Positions 35,473 through 46,516 of a stretch of 64,000 nucleotides of DNA are shown here, one piece after another. The DNA lies in assembly GCF_029168945.1 (NCBI RefSeq), contig NC_083601.1:69491595-69555594 (forward strand). The letters run 5' to 3'. The stretch's first letter is position 1. The number at the start of each line of letters is the position of its first letter. Below the pieces are notes generated by a model that was given only the letters and a program-made list of their open reading frames with translations, was not told the DNA's origin and searched no databases. The position numbers and the translations under genes were made by a program. The DNA comes from Cannabis sativa (lineage: Eukaryota; Streptophyta; Magnoliopsida; Rosales; Cannabaceae).

Positions 35473-36229
35473 TAGGCATGTCAAAACGATCCATTTAGTT
35501 GGAGCGGGTTGGAGCTCCGACCTGACAGATCACCTCTAATCCAAAACAGACTCGGACCGAGACCCAGACCGAGACCCGAGACCCGTACCCAAACTAGGAC
35601 CCGAACCCAGACCCAGGACCCGGACCCGGTCTTGGACCCGGGACCCGAGACCAAACACTTGGACTTGGACCGGAACCCGAAACCTGGACCCGGGACCTGG
35701 ACCCGGACCCAAACCTGGACTTGGGACACGAGACCTGGACCCGGACCCCAACTGGGACCCAGACTCGGACTCGGAACCGGGTTCTGGACCAAAACCCAGA
35801 CCCGAACCCGAGACCTGGACCCGGACCAAGGACCTCGGACCGGGACCGGGACCAGGACAAAGACCCGGAGACGGACCCGGACCCGGACCCGGACCCGGAC
35901 CTGGACCCGGACTCGGGACCCACACCCGGACCCCGGAACCCCGAACCCAGGACCCGGGACCGAGAACCGGGACCCGAACCTGGACCCGCACTCGGACCCA
36001 GACTCAGACCCGAGACCCGGACCCGGACCCCAGACCCGGACCCATTGATATAAAATTAAAATGGATATAAAATTATAAGTTAATATTAAAATTCTTTAAA
36101 AAAAATAGTTGGGTAGGATCTGATCCGATCCGAGTATCTGATCCAGCGGGGCGGGGCAAATCCATACATGATCTGGAACAGGTCGGATCATAGTCAAATC
36201 AGATCCGACCTGCCCCATTGACATTCCTA
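35473..36229 (+). mobile_element. hAT-like MITE carrying a minisatellite
   Basis: The ends are TAGGCATGTCAA at 35473 and TTGACATTCCTA at 36229, inverted repeats with one mismatch in 12. The flanks are CAGTGGTG (35465-35472) and CAGTGCTG (36230-36237), an 8-bp target duplication with one mismatch, as hAT elements make. The insertion splits an RNase H reading frame, which confirms the boundaries. The body has no transposase and is two thirds GGACCC-type repeat. Confidence 0.78.
35540..36042. repeat. GGACCC/GAGACC minisatellite inside the MITE
   Basis: About 500 bp of degenerate six-base units (GGACCC, GAACCC, GAGACC, ACTCGG variants) with strong strand asymmetry: purines and C on the plus strand, almost no T. 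All overlapping ORFs here, on both strands and several frames, are by-products (repeating Pro-Asp, Arg-Thr or Gly-Ser-X codons) and not genes. Confidence 0.92.
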
Positions 36230-36955
36230 CAGTGCTGGAGTAGAATGATTGATGCCAAAGTCTTTGAGGAGAGTGAGGATCCAAGTGAGTTCAGAAGTAG
36301 CATTTCCCATGGCTCGATATTCTACTTCAGTAGATGAATGGGATACAGCTTGTTGTTTTTTTGATTTCCATGACACAAGGGATCTGCCAAAGAATAGGCA
36401 ATAATCAAAAATTGATCTCCTTGTGTCTCGACAAGTCCTCGAATCAACATCCAAAAAAAAGGAGATCTGGATAGTGGACGGGGATAGACTTGTTTCAGCA
36501 TAAGCTGAGACAGATGGTGTTGTGCTTGATGGGAAGTATAGGCCTTGTCCAGGGGTTGTTTTTAAGTGTTGTAAAATGCGATGTGCATCATGAAGATGTG
36601 GAACCCAAGGAGAAAATAAAATTTCGCTGAGATGATTGACCGCATAGGAGATGTCCGGTCGTGTACTTGTTAAGTATATTAATTTGTCAATGAGGCTTCT
36701 AAAATTCGTGGGATCTGGGAGAAGGTTCCCTTTGTCTTTGCTTAGCTTTAAGTTGGTTTCCATAGGAATAGAAGCGGGCGTAACTCCTATGTACCCCGTG
36801 TCTTTGAGTAACTGTAGTGTGAAAGGTCTTTGACCAACCGATATACCTTTTTTTGTTCAACAAACTTCAAGACCAAGGAAGAATCGAATGGTTCCAAGGT
36901 CCTTAAGTTTGAACTGGTCCATGAAGATATGTTTTGAAGCGGGAGATGGCATAGT

Positions 36956-39522
36956 TGTTGACCTTATTTTTAGCCAACGATAACGAGTCTGATTTAGTAA
37001 GCGATAAGTGATTTATAGCAATCGATATATAATACAGCAATATAAAAGACACAAGAATTTTATAGAGGTTCAGCCCCGAGCAGTTCGGTAATAGCCTAAT
37101 CCTCATTACGTGTATTGACTTAAGAACAAGGAGAAAGGTTCCTTTTCTTATAGCTCTTACAACAGTATCTCTGAATATGTATTCTTAGATAATATCTTAA
37201 GGTATAGTCTCGACTAAACTGTTTGCGACCTTTTGCCCAGTGAACATGTATCACTATTTATATGGCTGTGAACTTGGAGAGGAAATCTTTACCCTGTCAT
37301 TACAATGTATATAAGCAGAAAGATTACACGATCCATACAGTATACACTGATCGTGGGTAAATGCGGAATACATTGATCGTGGGATAAATGCAGAATACAC
37401 TGATCGTGGGATCGTGGGTATGCCATATCTCTGTAATGTGATCCCCAAGTTATAGGGACTTTGTGTTGGGTTTTATGCCCTAAATAAAACTCATTTCAAT
37501 ATAATCAGATTTACTTATTAATATAGATCAGAAATAACATTTAATGTTGCATGGTTCACATGATTTATTTCATGATTATATGTACATAATGTATGAATTC
37601 TATTTAAGTCCAGAACATATCAATTTGTTAATGATTATAGTGTTGCCAACACAGTGGAATATAATCTTAATTATCTGTTCGAAAGTTTATTCCCTGATTT
37701 ATCAGAACACTGGATTTAGACTGACATGGTATAATCAGCGATAGGTATTCTTACACCTTGGATAAGTGTTATGTCCTTTCCAGGACATTGGTAAAGTTTA
37801 CTAGCATCGGATGTATGGAGTATACATCGGAAGGGACCGATATTGAACTTTGATTAGATATATTAGAATTTACCGTAATATCTATTCAATTCAATATCAC
37901 CTATTGATCCTAGATCAAATGATCTTAATCCTGATATGATTAGGTTCAATCTCAAGAGTGTTATTCGTGTTCTTTGATTTGTTAGTTAAGCCTACTTTTG
38001 GGTCAGGGTGATACGTACATTTTGGGAACACGGTAGTGCAATTGAGTGGGAGCGCTAACATAAATATGGAATCTATAGCTTCTATCTGGCGAATAGAAAG
38101 TAAAGGATGATTTCCTTCGAGCTTAACCAAACGAAAATAAATGGTGGAGATCTCATTTCACTTAGCTGAAATATCATTTATACTGGGTTAAGTGTTTTAA
38201 GGATAAAATACATTGTAGGGTGTTACGGTAATTTAATCCCTTTATAGTGTAAATCATCTATATAGAGGATCATTGATCACATTTGGGTTATAACAATGGA
38301 TAACTAATGACGTGTCTATATCGTGGAACATATAGAGCATTTTATATACTGAGAGTGCATTTCTAAGTTCTATGCGTGGATTCAACGAAAAATTAATAAG
38401 TCAGTGAATTTAAGATATAAATTCTTGATCTACTGATTGGAAGCTCGGATATATAGACCCATGGTCCCCATACTAGTTGAGACCATACTGCTTGTAAGAC
38501 TCAGTTAATTGATTTTGATTAATCAATTATAATTCTAAAGTTAGACTGTCTACTTTATGAATTTTCACTAAGCAAGGGTGAAATTGTAAAGAAAAGAGAT
38601 TCTAGGTTTATTTATTAATTAAGAGACTTTCTATGTCTAATTAATAAATATATTAAATGACAATATTATTTAATAATTAATTTTTAGTTATTAAATAATT
38701 GGAATTGGCATTTAAATGGTTGAATTTGAAAATTGGCGTTTTTGAGAAAATGAGATGCAGAAATGATAAAACAGCAAAATTGCATAAGTGAGGCCCATTA
38801 TCCAAGGCCCATGGCCGGCCACACTTATAGGGTTTTATCATTTATTTTCTTATTATTTTAATGCCAAATAATTCTAACCTAAACCTAGGTGGTTACCTAT
38901 AAATATGTAGTGATGGCTTCAGGAAAAGATGATACATCTCATTCCCTCACAAAATTTTTTCTAGCCGCAACTTCCCTCTTCTTTTCTTCTTCTATTTCAA
39001 AAACCTTGAGTGAATGAGTGAGTGCCCACACACATCAAGTGGTATCTCAATCATAGTGTGTAAGACTGTGGAAAACCATCCAATAAGAAGCAGAATCAGC
39101 ATCAAAGGAAGGAGAGAAAGAGATCCAGGTTCAGATATTGATAATGCTCTGCTACAGAAAGGAATCGAGGGCTAGATATCTGAGCGGAAGGAGTTATTAT
39201 ATTCCGCTGCACCCAATGTAAGGTTTCCTTAACTTTATATGTGTTTATTTCATTGTTTTATAATTCATATTAGGATGTTAATGAAACATACTTGTTAGTA
39301 AATCTAGATCCTGGTAAAATATATCCAACACTTCGTTGATGACTCACAATGCAAAAGCTGAATTCGCTAAGTGTTGGTTGCTCTGCGGGGATTGCTGATT
39401 GCTTTGATTTGGGCATGCCACCGAGGAATCCTGCTCGGACTGCACCGTCCCAGCAAATACTCCAAGTGGATTCCACGTGTCACCATTATGCGATGCCACG
39501 TCAGAGTGCAAAAATTGGGACA
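36956..39522 (-). mobile_element. Left LTR of second Tat Gypsy element
   Basis: Starts TGTTGACCTTATTTTTAGCC at 36956 and probably ends GGGACA at 39522, just before a purine-tract-like ATTTGCCCCCAAG (the reverse of a polypurine tract). Without the solo Copia LTR at 37464-39330 it is about 700 bp. It contains the TATAGAGGTTCAGCC phrase analogous to ATATAGTGGTTCAGTC in the other Tat LTR. It inserted into the decayed Copia RT. The partner LTR is beyond the window. Confidence 0.65.
37464..39330 (+). mobile_element. Solo Copia LTR (family A), plus orientation
   Basis: An 1867-bp LTR from TGTTGGGTTTTATGCCC to TATATCCAACA. Flanks are CTTTG (37459-37463) and CTTCG (39331-39335), a 5-bp duplication with one change. 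No internal region, so a solo LTR. It sits inside the LTR of the second Tat element. Confidence 0.88.
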
Positions 39523-40365
39523 ATATTTGCCCCCAAGTCTGTACGGGACTTCTGAAGTTGCGTGTAGACTTCATCCGAGCTGCTTCTGCCTTTGATGGGG
39601 ACACCTGTCGAGCGCGACTGTCCGAGACTCGATGTGAGGCTGATTGGGCGTCCCTTTGGTGTTCGGCTAATAAATGCTCTGACAATGAATATTTCGAAAT
39701 TCGATTTTCTCTCACCACGGCTGACGGCTATACTTGATTATTTTTGATTTCCCATATTTGCTTTTAAGGAGGGAACCGAAGCGTCTGAGGTTCCTCTGAA
39801 ATGATTACCTCTTTTCGTGACTTGCTTATAAATATCAACCAGCATTGGCACATAAACTCATTTTCACCATCCCTCTTTGCTAAGTGAGTTCAGAGCGAAA
39901 AGAAAGGTTCTTGGCTTCAAGTTTGCTGAAGTGCCTTCATCAAATCTACTTGTTGGATTGATGTTGCTCGAACCCAGATATCTGACTCTTGAGTAAGTTT
40001 TTGATGTCCTTTATGCTTATTCTTGCATGTTTACATTTTGAATGCACCTTCGACTTTGCTGTAGAAAATATTTACGAAACCCTAGGTTCACAAACTCTGC
40101 GATTCTTCTTTGTCATGGCTTCATGCAATTTTACGGTCAATAATGCTTGCTTTCTGAAATGCGTAACGTCTGTCTTTCATCTTGCTTATTCTAAGCTTCA
40201 TGAAATTTTTCGCCCTAACTCGAGAAAATGTCAAACTTCTTGAGTTTTGACTTTTCTTTGAACATTCTTGTTCTTTAATCTGTAGAGTACTCCTGGTCGG
40301 CATATTTGCATGTTTATCGTTCGATATTTCGACCAAACACTCATCTTGTGTGTTGTCTTTTGTAG
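39523..40365 (+). other. Upstream region of second Tat extra ORF
   Basis: Non-coding sequence between the LTR end and the extra ORF of the second Tat element, comparable to 45265-46516 of the first. A TATA-like TTATAAATA lies at about 39828. No large hairpins like those at 46089-46311 were seen. Confidence 0.5.
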
Positions 40366-41710
40366 ATGAACCCAGGTGAGTTTTGGGAGAGCGAACATCG
40401 GATCGACCGGGACCTGCTTCAACTTTTGCACGAGGATCATCCTCGTCTTCGTTCTAGCCCACCTTCTACTAGTGAAGGACATTCTCCAACTCTTATACCC
40501 AGCCATAGAATGATGGCTCGTACAAAGAAAACAACGTGTTTGGCTGACGCGTCTAATCCCCAAGTAGCTCGGCATGCCACTTTGCCCAGCACCGAACCAG
40601 ATCTAGCCGTCTAGGTGGAGGGGGAATCATGAAGGGGATGCTGAGGTCCAAGAGATTGAGGAGCAGGACGATGTACGTCCTAGAAGTTCCTCCAAGGCGA
40701 AGGAAGAGATAGAGATTGAACCCCCAAACTACGGGGAGTACAATTAGGCTGGGGAGCCAGTCGATGCTGACGGAGACGTCCTGGTTGAGGGCGTGGACTA
40801 TGTCAGTGAGGACCTTAATGCTGTTGTTCCTCATAGAAGGCAAGGTGCCTTGGGCGCCAGGTGGGTAAGCCCTCTGTCCAGGGTTACCGAGGCACGCCTT
40901 CGGACTCTCGACCAGGGCGGATACCTAGGCGAACTGGATTGCTACATTCCCGCCCATAACAATCGTGCCACAAACACTGAAAGGGGGATGTGCGCCTGTT
41001 CGGGTGCCCATGCCCAGCAAGGGGCATTGATTCCTTTGCATCAATACTTCAAGAATGTGGCGGACTTCTTCGGCCTTTGCCCGGCCTAGTTCACTCTTAA
41101 GGGCATTAAATATCTGTTTGTCGTCTTCGTCCTCTACGCTTCCCAGAAGTGGGGTATGCCTTCTCTTGACGAAGTCAGCTACTTTTTGATTTGAAGTCCA
41201 CCCCTAAGCAAGGCAGGTCGGGGTACTTCTATTTCTCTCAACCAGAATTCAAGTGGTTGACGGGCATCGATGATTCGACCATTAGTAAAATTGGGCGTTT
41301 TGCTGATGAGTACTTCATGGTGGATGGCACGGGTATCACTCACACTCGGATCCAGCAAATTCTGACATATGACCGCCCTCCCCTCACTCTTGCTCTCTAG
41401 GATAGGGCCCAATGGCTTGCTCGACTGCAGGGGGAAGACTTAAATATCATCTAGTTGACCTCCGAGGATAACTTTGTGAAGTAAGGGCTCTATCCAAAGG
41501 ACTTTATTTCCAAACCACTGAAGTTTAGGAAGAGGAAATCTGATGCTGGACGGGTTCAACGAGCTCATCCGGAGAATGAGCTAATTCAACTGAAGCGCGA
41601 GGCTAAGTTGAAGGGAAGTGCAAGGGCCAAGCAACATGCTCAGGAGCCCTTGAATCCTGAAGATGAGGTTGAGGAAGAGCAGGCGACTCCGCTAAAGAGG
41701 AGGAAGAAAC
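40366..41710 (+). pseudogene. Extra ORF of second Tat element, 5' part, broken
   Basis: A decayed relative of the antisense extra ORF of the first Tat element. Recognisable parts: an N-terminal acidic region (40366-40740, with a stop at 40612), a segment like the putative gypsy-type transposon domain (LHQYFKNVADFFG near 41040, SGYFYFSQPEFKW at 41220-41255), and a basic tail at 41520-41705. Several in-frame stops (40612, 41087, 41189, 41398) break it. The frame of the last part runs into the Copia LTR at 41711 and is picked up in the same frame at 63639. Function of this protein family is not known. Confidence 0.7.
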
Positions 41711-43200
41711 TGTTGGAAATATATTTTACCAGGAACTTAGATCTACTCACAAGTATGTTGATTTAACAACCTAATATTGAACTTCTAAAACGATGAACTA
41801 AACACATAAAAGTTAAGAATAACTTACAGTGATGGTAGCGGAATTAAGTGTCTCCTTCCACTCAAATCTCTAACCCTTGATTCCTGTCTGTAGCAGAGTA
41901 TAATCAAGATCTGAGCCCGAAAGTTCTTCAGTTGGATGTGATCCTTCACAGTCTTCCAAACTATGATTGAGTAACTGAGTGATGTGTGTGGGCACTTCTC
42001 TCTCACTAGGATTTTCGAAATTCTCTCTTGTTTTTCTCTCTTGAATTCGTGTGACACAATGCATGCAAGAGAAGAGAGCAAAGGGCTACTATATATAGGA
42101 AAAGGGAAGAGCACAACTTTCCAAATAAGCAGTTTCCTCTTTTACTCTGTAATTGATTAACTGCCTTATTTAGTGTGATCCACCACTTTCCTATTTTTGC
42201 TAGGCTTTGATTAGCAATTGCATGACTATTTAAATTGAAAATAATAATTGGGAAACATGCAAAGGGTGGCCGGCCATGGTGTGTATGGGCCTCACTGGAA
42301 TTTTGCAGTTTCCTCAATTTTATTTCTATTTCTCCAAAAATGCCATTTTTCCAATTCTAATCATTTAAATGCCAAAACTAATTATTTAATAACTAAAATA
42401 GATTATTAAATAATATTGCAATTTAAAAAAAATAATTATTAATTAGACATGCAAAGTCTCTTAATTAATAATTAAACCTAGAAACCCTTTTATTTACAAT
42501 TTCATCCTTAAACTGTGAGAATTCACAAATTAGACATAGTCTAACTTTTAGAATTCTAATTGATAAATCAATTATAGAGTCTTACAAACAGTATAGTCTC
42601 AACTAGAATGGGGACCATGGATCTATATGCTGAGCTTCCAATAAGTTGAACCAATTTAGCAAGTTAATCCCTAACTTATTAATTCCTTGTTGAATCCACT
42701 CTTAGAACTTGGAATTGCACTCTCAGACTTATATAGAGCATATCATATGTTTCACGATATCAATATGCTATCTCATTTAACCATTGTTATAATCTTAATG
42801 TGATTTAGAGATCCTTTATATAGATGATTTACATCGAGATGGGACCAATTTACCGTTTACACCCCTCGATGTATTTTGCCCCTTTGAACACTTAGTTACC
42901 TGTAAATGATGTTTTAGTGATCTAATATACAGTCACTGAAACAAGAGCTCATCCATTTACTTCTATTTAACTAAGCTCAAAAGGAATCACCACTTTACTT
43001 CTATACACCAGTAGAAGCTATAGATTTCCATATTTATGTTTAGCACTCCCACTCAGTTATGCTATCATGTTCCCAAAATATATGTATTATCCTGACCCAA
43101 AGGTAGGTTTAACTAATAAATCAAAGAACATGAATAGCACTCCTGAGATTGAGCCTAAGCATATCAGGATTTAGATTCTGTTAATATAAGATCAACTTCT
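41711..43200 (-). mobile_element. Minus-strand Copia LTR, cut by the plus Copia
   Basis: Begins TGTTGGAAATATATTTTACC and runs to 43200, in the middle of the LTR, where the plus-strand Copia starts. Its last 29 bp reappear at 63605-63633 (ending ACCCAACA). The outer flanks are GAAAC at 41706-41710 and 63634-63638, so it was once a solo LTR or element inserted in the second Tat ORF. About 400 bp expected between 43200 and the terminal 29 bp are missing. Confidence 0.85.
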
Positions 43201-44394
43201 TGTTGGGTTTTATGCCCTAAATAAAACTCTGTTTCAATGTAATCCAGATTATTCTATATCAATAAAGTAACAGAAGTAATTTTTCATTCACTTGTGTATG
43301 TTTTGGTTCACTTAATCAATTGCTTGTCTATTTGATTTATAAATTCATCCAAACCCCTTTCACATACTTGAACATGTTTATTGTGTTTTCAACACAGTGG
43401 AAAATAAACATGACTATGTGAATAAAGTATTCCTAGATTTATCAGAACACTGGGTTTCACTGATATGACAATCTACAACAGAGTTTACTTACATTTGGAG
43501 AAATGTTATGTTCTTTCCAGAACATAGGTTAAAGTAAAGCTCAGGTTGGATGCATGGAGTATGCATTGGAATGAACCGATATTGAACTTTGAATTAGATT
43601 TTGAAACTTACCGTAAACATCTATTCAATTCAATATCAAAAGTTGATCCTAGATCACATGATCTAAATCCTGATATGGTTAGGCTTAATTTCAAGAGTGT
43701 TATTCGTGTTCTTTGATTTGTTAGTTAAGCCTAAAACTTTAGTCTGGGCAATACATACATTTTGGGAACACGGTAGTGCGATTGAGTGGGAGCGCTAACA
43801 TAAATATGGAATCTATAGCTTCTATCTGGCGAATAGTAAGCAAAGGGTGATTTCCTTCGAGCTTAACCAAACGAGATAAATGATTGAGTACTCATTTCAC
43901 TTAGTTGAAATATCATTTATACAGGGTTAAGTGTTTTAAGGATAAAATACATTGTAGGGTGTTACGGTAATCTAAGTCCCTTTACAGTGTAGATCATCCA
44001 TATAGAGGATCATTGATCACATTAGGATTATAACAATGGATAACTAATAATGTGTCTATATGGTGTAACATATAGAGAATTCTATTTCTATGTGTGGATT
44101 CAACGAAGAATTAATAAGTCAGTGAATTTAAGTGGTAAATTCAAGATCTGCTTATTGGAAGCTCGGATATATAGACCCATGGTCCCCTCACTAGTTGAGA
44201 TGATATTACTTGTAGGACTCATTTAATTGATTTTAATTAATCAATAAAAAATTCTCAAGATAGACTTGTCAGTTTGAGAATTTAGCACTCATTAAGGGCA
44301 AAACAGTAAATAGAGATTTTGAAGGACATATTTATTAATTAGGAAACTTTAATTAGTTTCATTATTAATAAAATAAATGATAATATATTATTTG

Positions 44395-45264
44395 TGTTGT
44401 TACTAGAATTTCACAACACCAAGAAATGTAATTTAGCTGGTAAAAGATAGAATTGTTTGAGAGATGATAAATGCGAGTATTCAACCTAAAACGGCGAGTA
44501 CTCCAATATGCAATGCGATAACAGACAATAAAGCTGGAAAAAATACAGAAGACAATGAAATATAGTGGTTCAGTCAGATTTTGTTCTGCTTAGTCCACTG
44601 TAGCAAGGGATTCGTAGGTGCATTTTCATGGTGGATCACCCCTTTATATGCAAAGCAGGTGCCCAATCGGTTACATGAGGATCACATTTATTGTTAATCC
44701 ATTATTTACACATTGAATTGTCATGATTAAACTCAGACAACGTTAACATTAATAAATATATGACAGTTACTGAACTCATCAACGTATGCGTCCTTCGCAT
44801 CTGCGAGTTGACCGTTCGTGTTCCGTCTGTTGAGTTCGTAGGGTCGCACGTACGTTTGGAACGCCTGCGTCCTTAGGTGATCGCTCGATACGGACGTCGC
44901 ATGCTGAAGTTGGTAGCATCTGGACATGCGAACTTACACTGGTCCGTTAGGGCTATTGGGTCATTGGGACCAAAACTGCATCATAGGGCATTGGCCTCTA
45001 TACTTGCCGCGGAGGTATAGAGGGAGGTACTCGCACATGTTCTGACATATGCGAGCTGGGTCTACCCTGTATGATGAGGATTACAGTTATGCGGTATGAA
45101 TTAAGTCGCATCCGCGATACCTCGCTGGTTTTATCCTGGGCGAGGTCTAAACTTCGAGAAGTCTCCCCTGGACATTTCAGCCTTCACTGGAAGTCTGGAT
45201 ACACGTGTCCTTCAAAGAGGGGTCTGGTCTCGAGTTTCTAAGTGAGAGAAATCTCACTATAACA
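44395..45264 (-). mobile_element. 3' LTR of the Tat element (left)
   Basis: 870 bp, TGTTGTTACTAG to CACTATAACA. It appears identical to the right LTR apart from five changes packed into seven bases at 44765-44771. The plus-strand phrase immediately inside (CATGCCCCTAG) is the reverse of a purine tract CTAGGGGCATG, the plus-strand primer. ORF 44733-44927 is present in both LTRs and is not a gene. Confidence 0.92.
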
Positions 45265-46516
45265 CATGCCCCTAGTTTCGCGATGTGACTTGAGCGGTCA
45301 CTGAGGGAAACTACTGCTCGAGAGACAGGTGAAAGGTTGTCACGAGGAGGTGACCTTTTGGTTGTCCCATCGAGGGTTTCGAAAAACGACGGCTGTAATG
45401 ATTAATTTTCATTATCTCTTGGATGCCACGTCACGAAACTCTTCGGTTTTCGTGTAGGCGTGGCCATAGCTGGCCGTTGGATTGGGCGACCTTAGGCATT
45501 CTGGTTGCCACGTGTCATAATCCCAATAAATAAGGGATAGGGGTATTTAAACGCTTTGATACGAATCAAATATCCCATTTTTCCCTCCTTTCTCTTAACT
45601 TCTCCCCAGTATATACAGCCCAGAAAAAAGAAATTCATTCCAACTTTTCTGTCATTTCCCACCGCATTTTCATTCTCAGAAGTGATCAAGAACAACCGCA
45701 GGAATCGAAACTAAAGGTTAGCTTCTAAATCCCTGCATTTTCATTTTCTGTTTTTTGAAGAAAATGTGTTTCTGGTTTTGGGTGCTTATGGAAAACTCTT
45801 TTTAGGAGGGTACGCTAGTGGGCATTTATGTGTTTTGGTAAATGATACTGGGTAAATACCATAGTGTAGGGCCTGTAAATTGACATAATCGCAAAAACTG
45901 ATCACTACTGATTCACGTATTCGAATGCTCGCGGATATTCGGATGAACATTTTGAATACTCGCGAGGGTTCGGTTGAACAACTTGAATAATCGCATGTTT
46001 CCAAACTTATTTCTGTTTAACTGTTGATTAGACCTTTTAGGATTTTTTCGTGTCGCGGGCTGAGTGGTGAGAGCATTGATTGCCATTCCAAATGGTGGGT
46101 GTGTCACAGTATTCTAATGGCTATATATTCGAATATATGTCCCTTGAGATACTGAGATACACCCAGCCATTTGTTGACGTGCGTCAATACTCAAATGATC
46201 GTACTCTTTGGTTGGTAGGTTGTCTCGAAACGGTGGGTGTCTCACAGTAACTTCAGGGTTATGCTCGAAAATGCATACTTCTTGAGTCACTGTGATACGC
46301 CCAGCCGTTTCTGGAGGTATACCGCACAACCGAGGATGCGTGAATTACTCGCCCAAAGATAGTTACATTTCTTCTCGCATATCGATAGAAGGGTCAGTTT
46401 TCGCACAGAGTCTGACTTTCTTGTTGAATGCGACTTTTATAGTTTACTGCGGGTGAGATCACTTATTTTTATCTTTTCACACATTCATCACGCTGAAAAG
46501 ATCTTGTATCTTTCAG
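45265..46516 (+). promoter_or_regulatory. Non-coding region before the Tat antisense ORF
   Basis: About 1.25 kb with no ORF that I can support. It should hold the promoter and 5' UTR of the extra ORF on the plus strand: TATTTAAAC at about 45544 is TATA-like, followed by a CT-rich start-site-like block (45585-45620). A duplicated pair of long hairpins lies at 46089-46311. Confidence 0.5.
46089..46311. repeat. Two tandem long hairpins upstream of the Tat extra ORF
   Basis: Stem 1 pairs 46089-46112 with 46149-46173, and stem 2 pairs about 46227-46250 with 46287-46311; the units are 138 bp apart. Both arms contain GGTGGGTGT and its partner ACACCCAGCC or ACGCCCAGCC. The outer base CAAATGG/CCATTTG in unit 1 is GAAACGG/CCGTTTC in unit 2, so both sides of the stem changed together. 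Each arm pair has one bulged base (GGTGGG opposite CCCAGCC) in the same place. Confidence 0.8.

Larger units (their letters stand above)
35254..36955 (-). pseudogene. Decayed Copia RT-RNase H, split by a MITE
   Basis: On the minus strand from 36955: the end of a Copia reverse transcriptase (FMDQFKLKDLG, IRFFLGLEV at about 36930-36860), a linker, then the RNase H region (TRPDISYAVNHLSE, SLVSWKSKKQQAVSHSSTEVEYRAM, 36763-36238). The coding sequence resumes at 35464 after a 757-bp insertion and ends at a TAG at 35254 (PTHFSNIESTLD). There are frame breaks around 36840 and 36640-36440 and the upstream part is cut off by the Gypsy LTR at 36956. This is the oldest layer of the nest. Its sequence differs from the two family-A Copia elements. 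Confidence 0.8.

Noticed and set aside
35481..36053. Overlapping ORFs of 100-179 codons on both strands
   Set aside because: All are read-through of the GGACCC minisatellite; a six-base repeat lacking T gives open frames in several phases and none has a non-repetitive domain.
44733..44927. ORFs at 44733-44927 and 55387-55581 as genes
   Set aside because: They are the same sequence in the two LTRs of the Tat element and show no domain.
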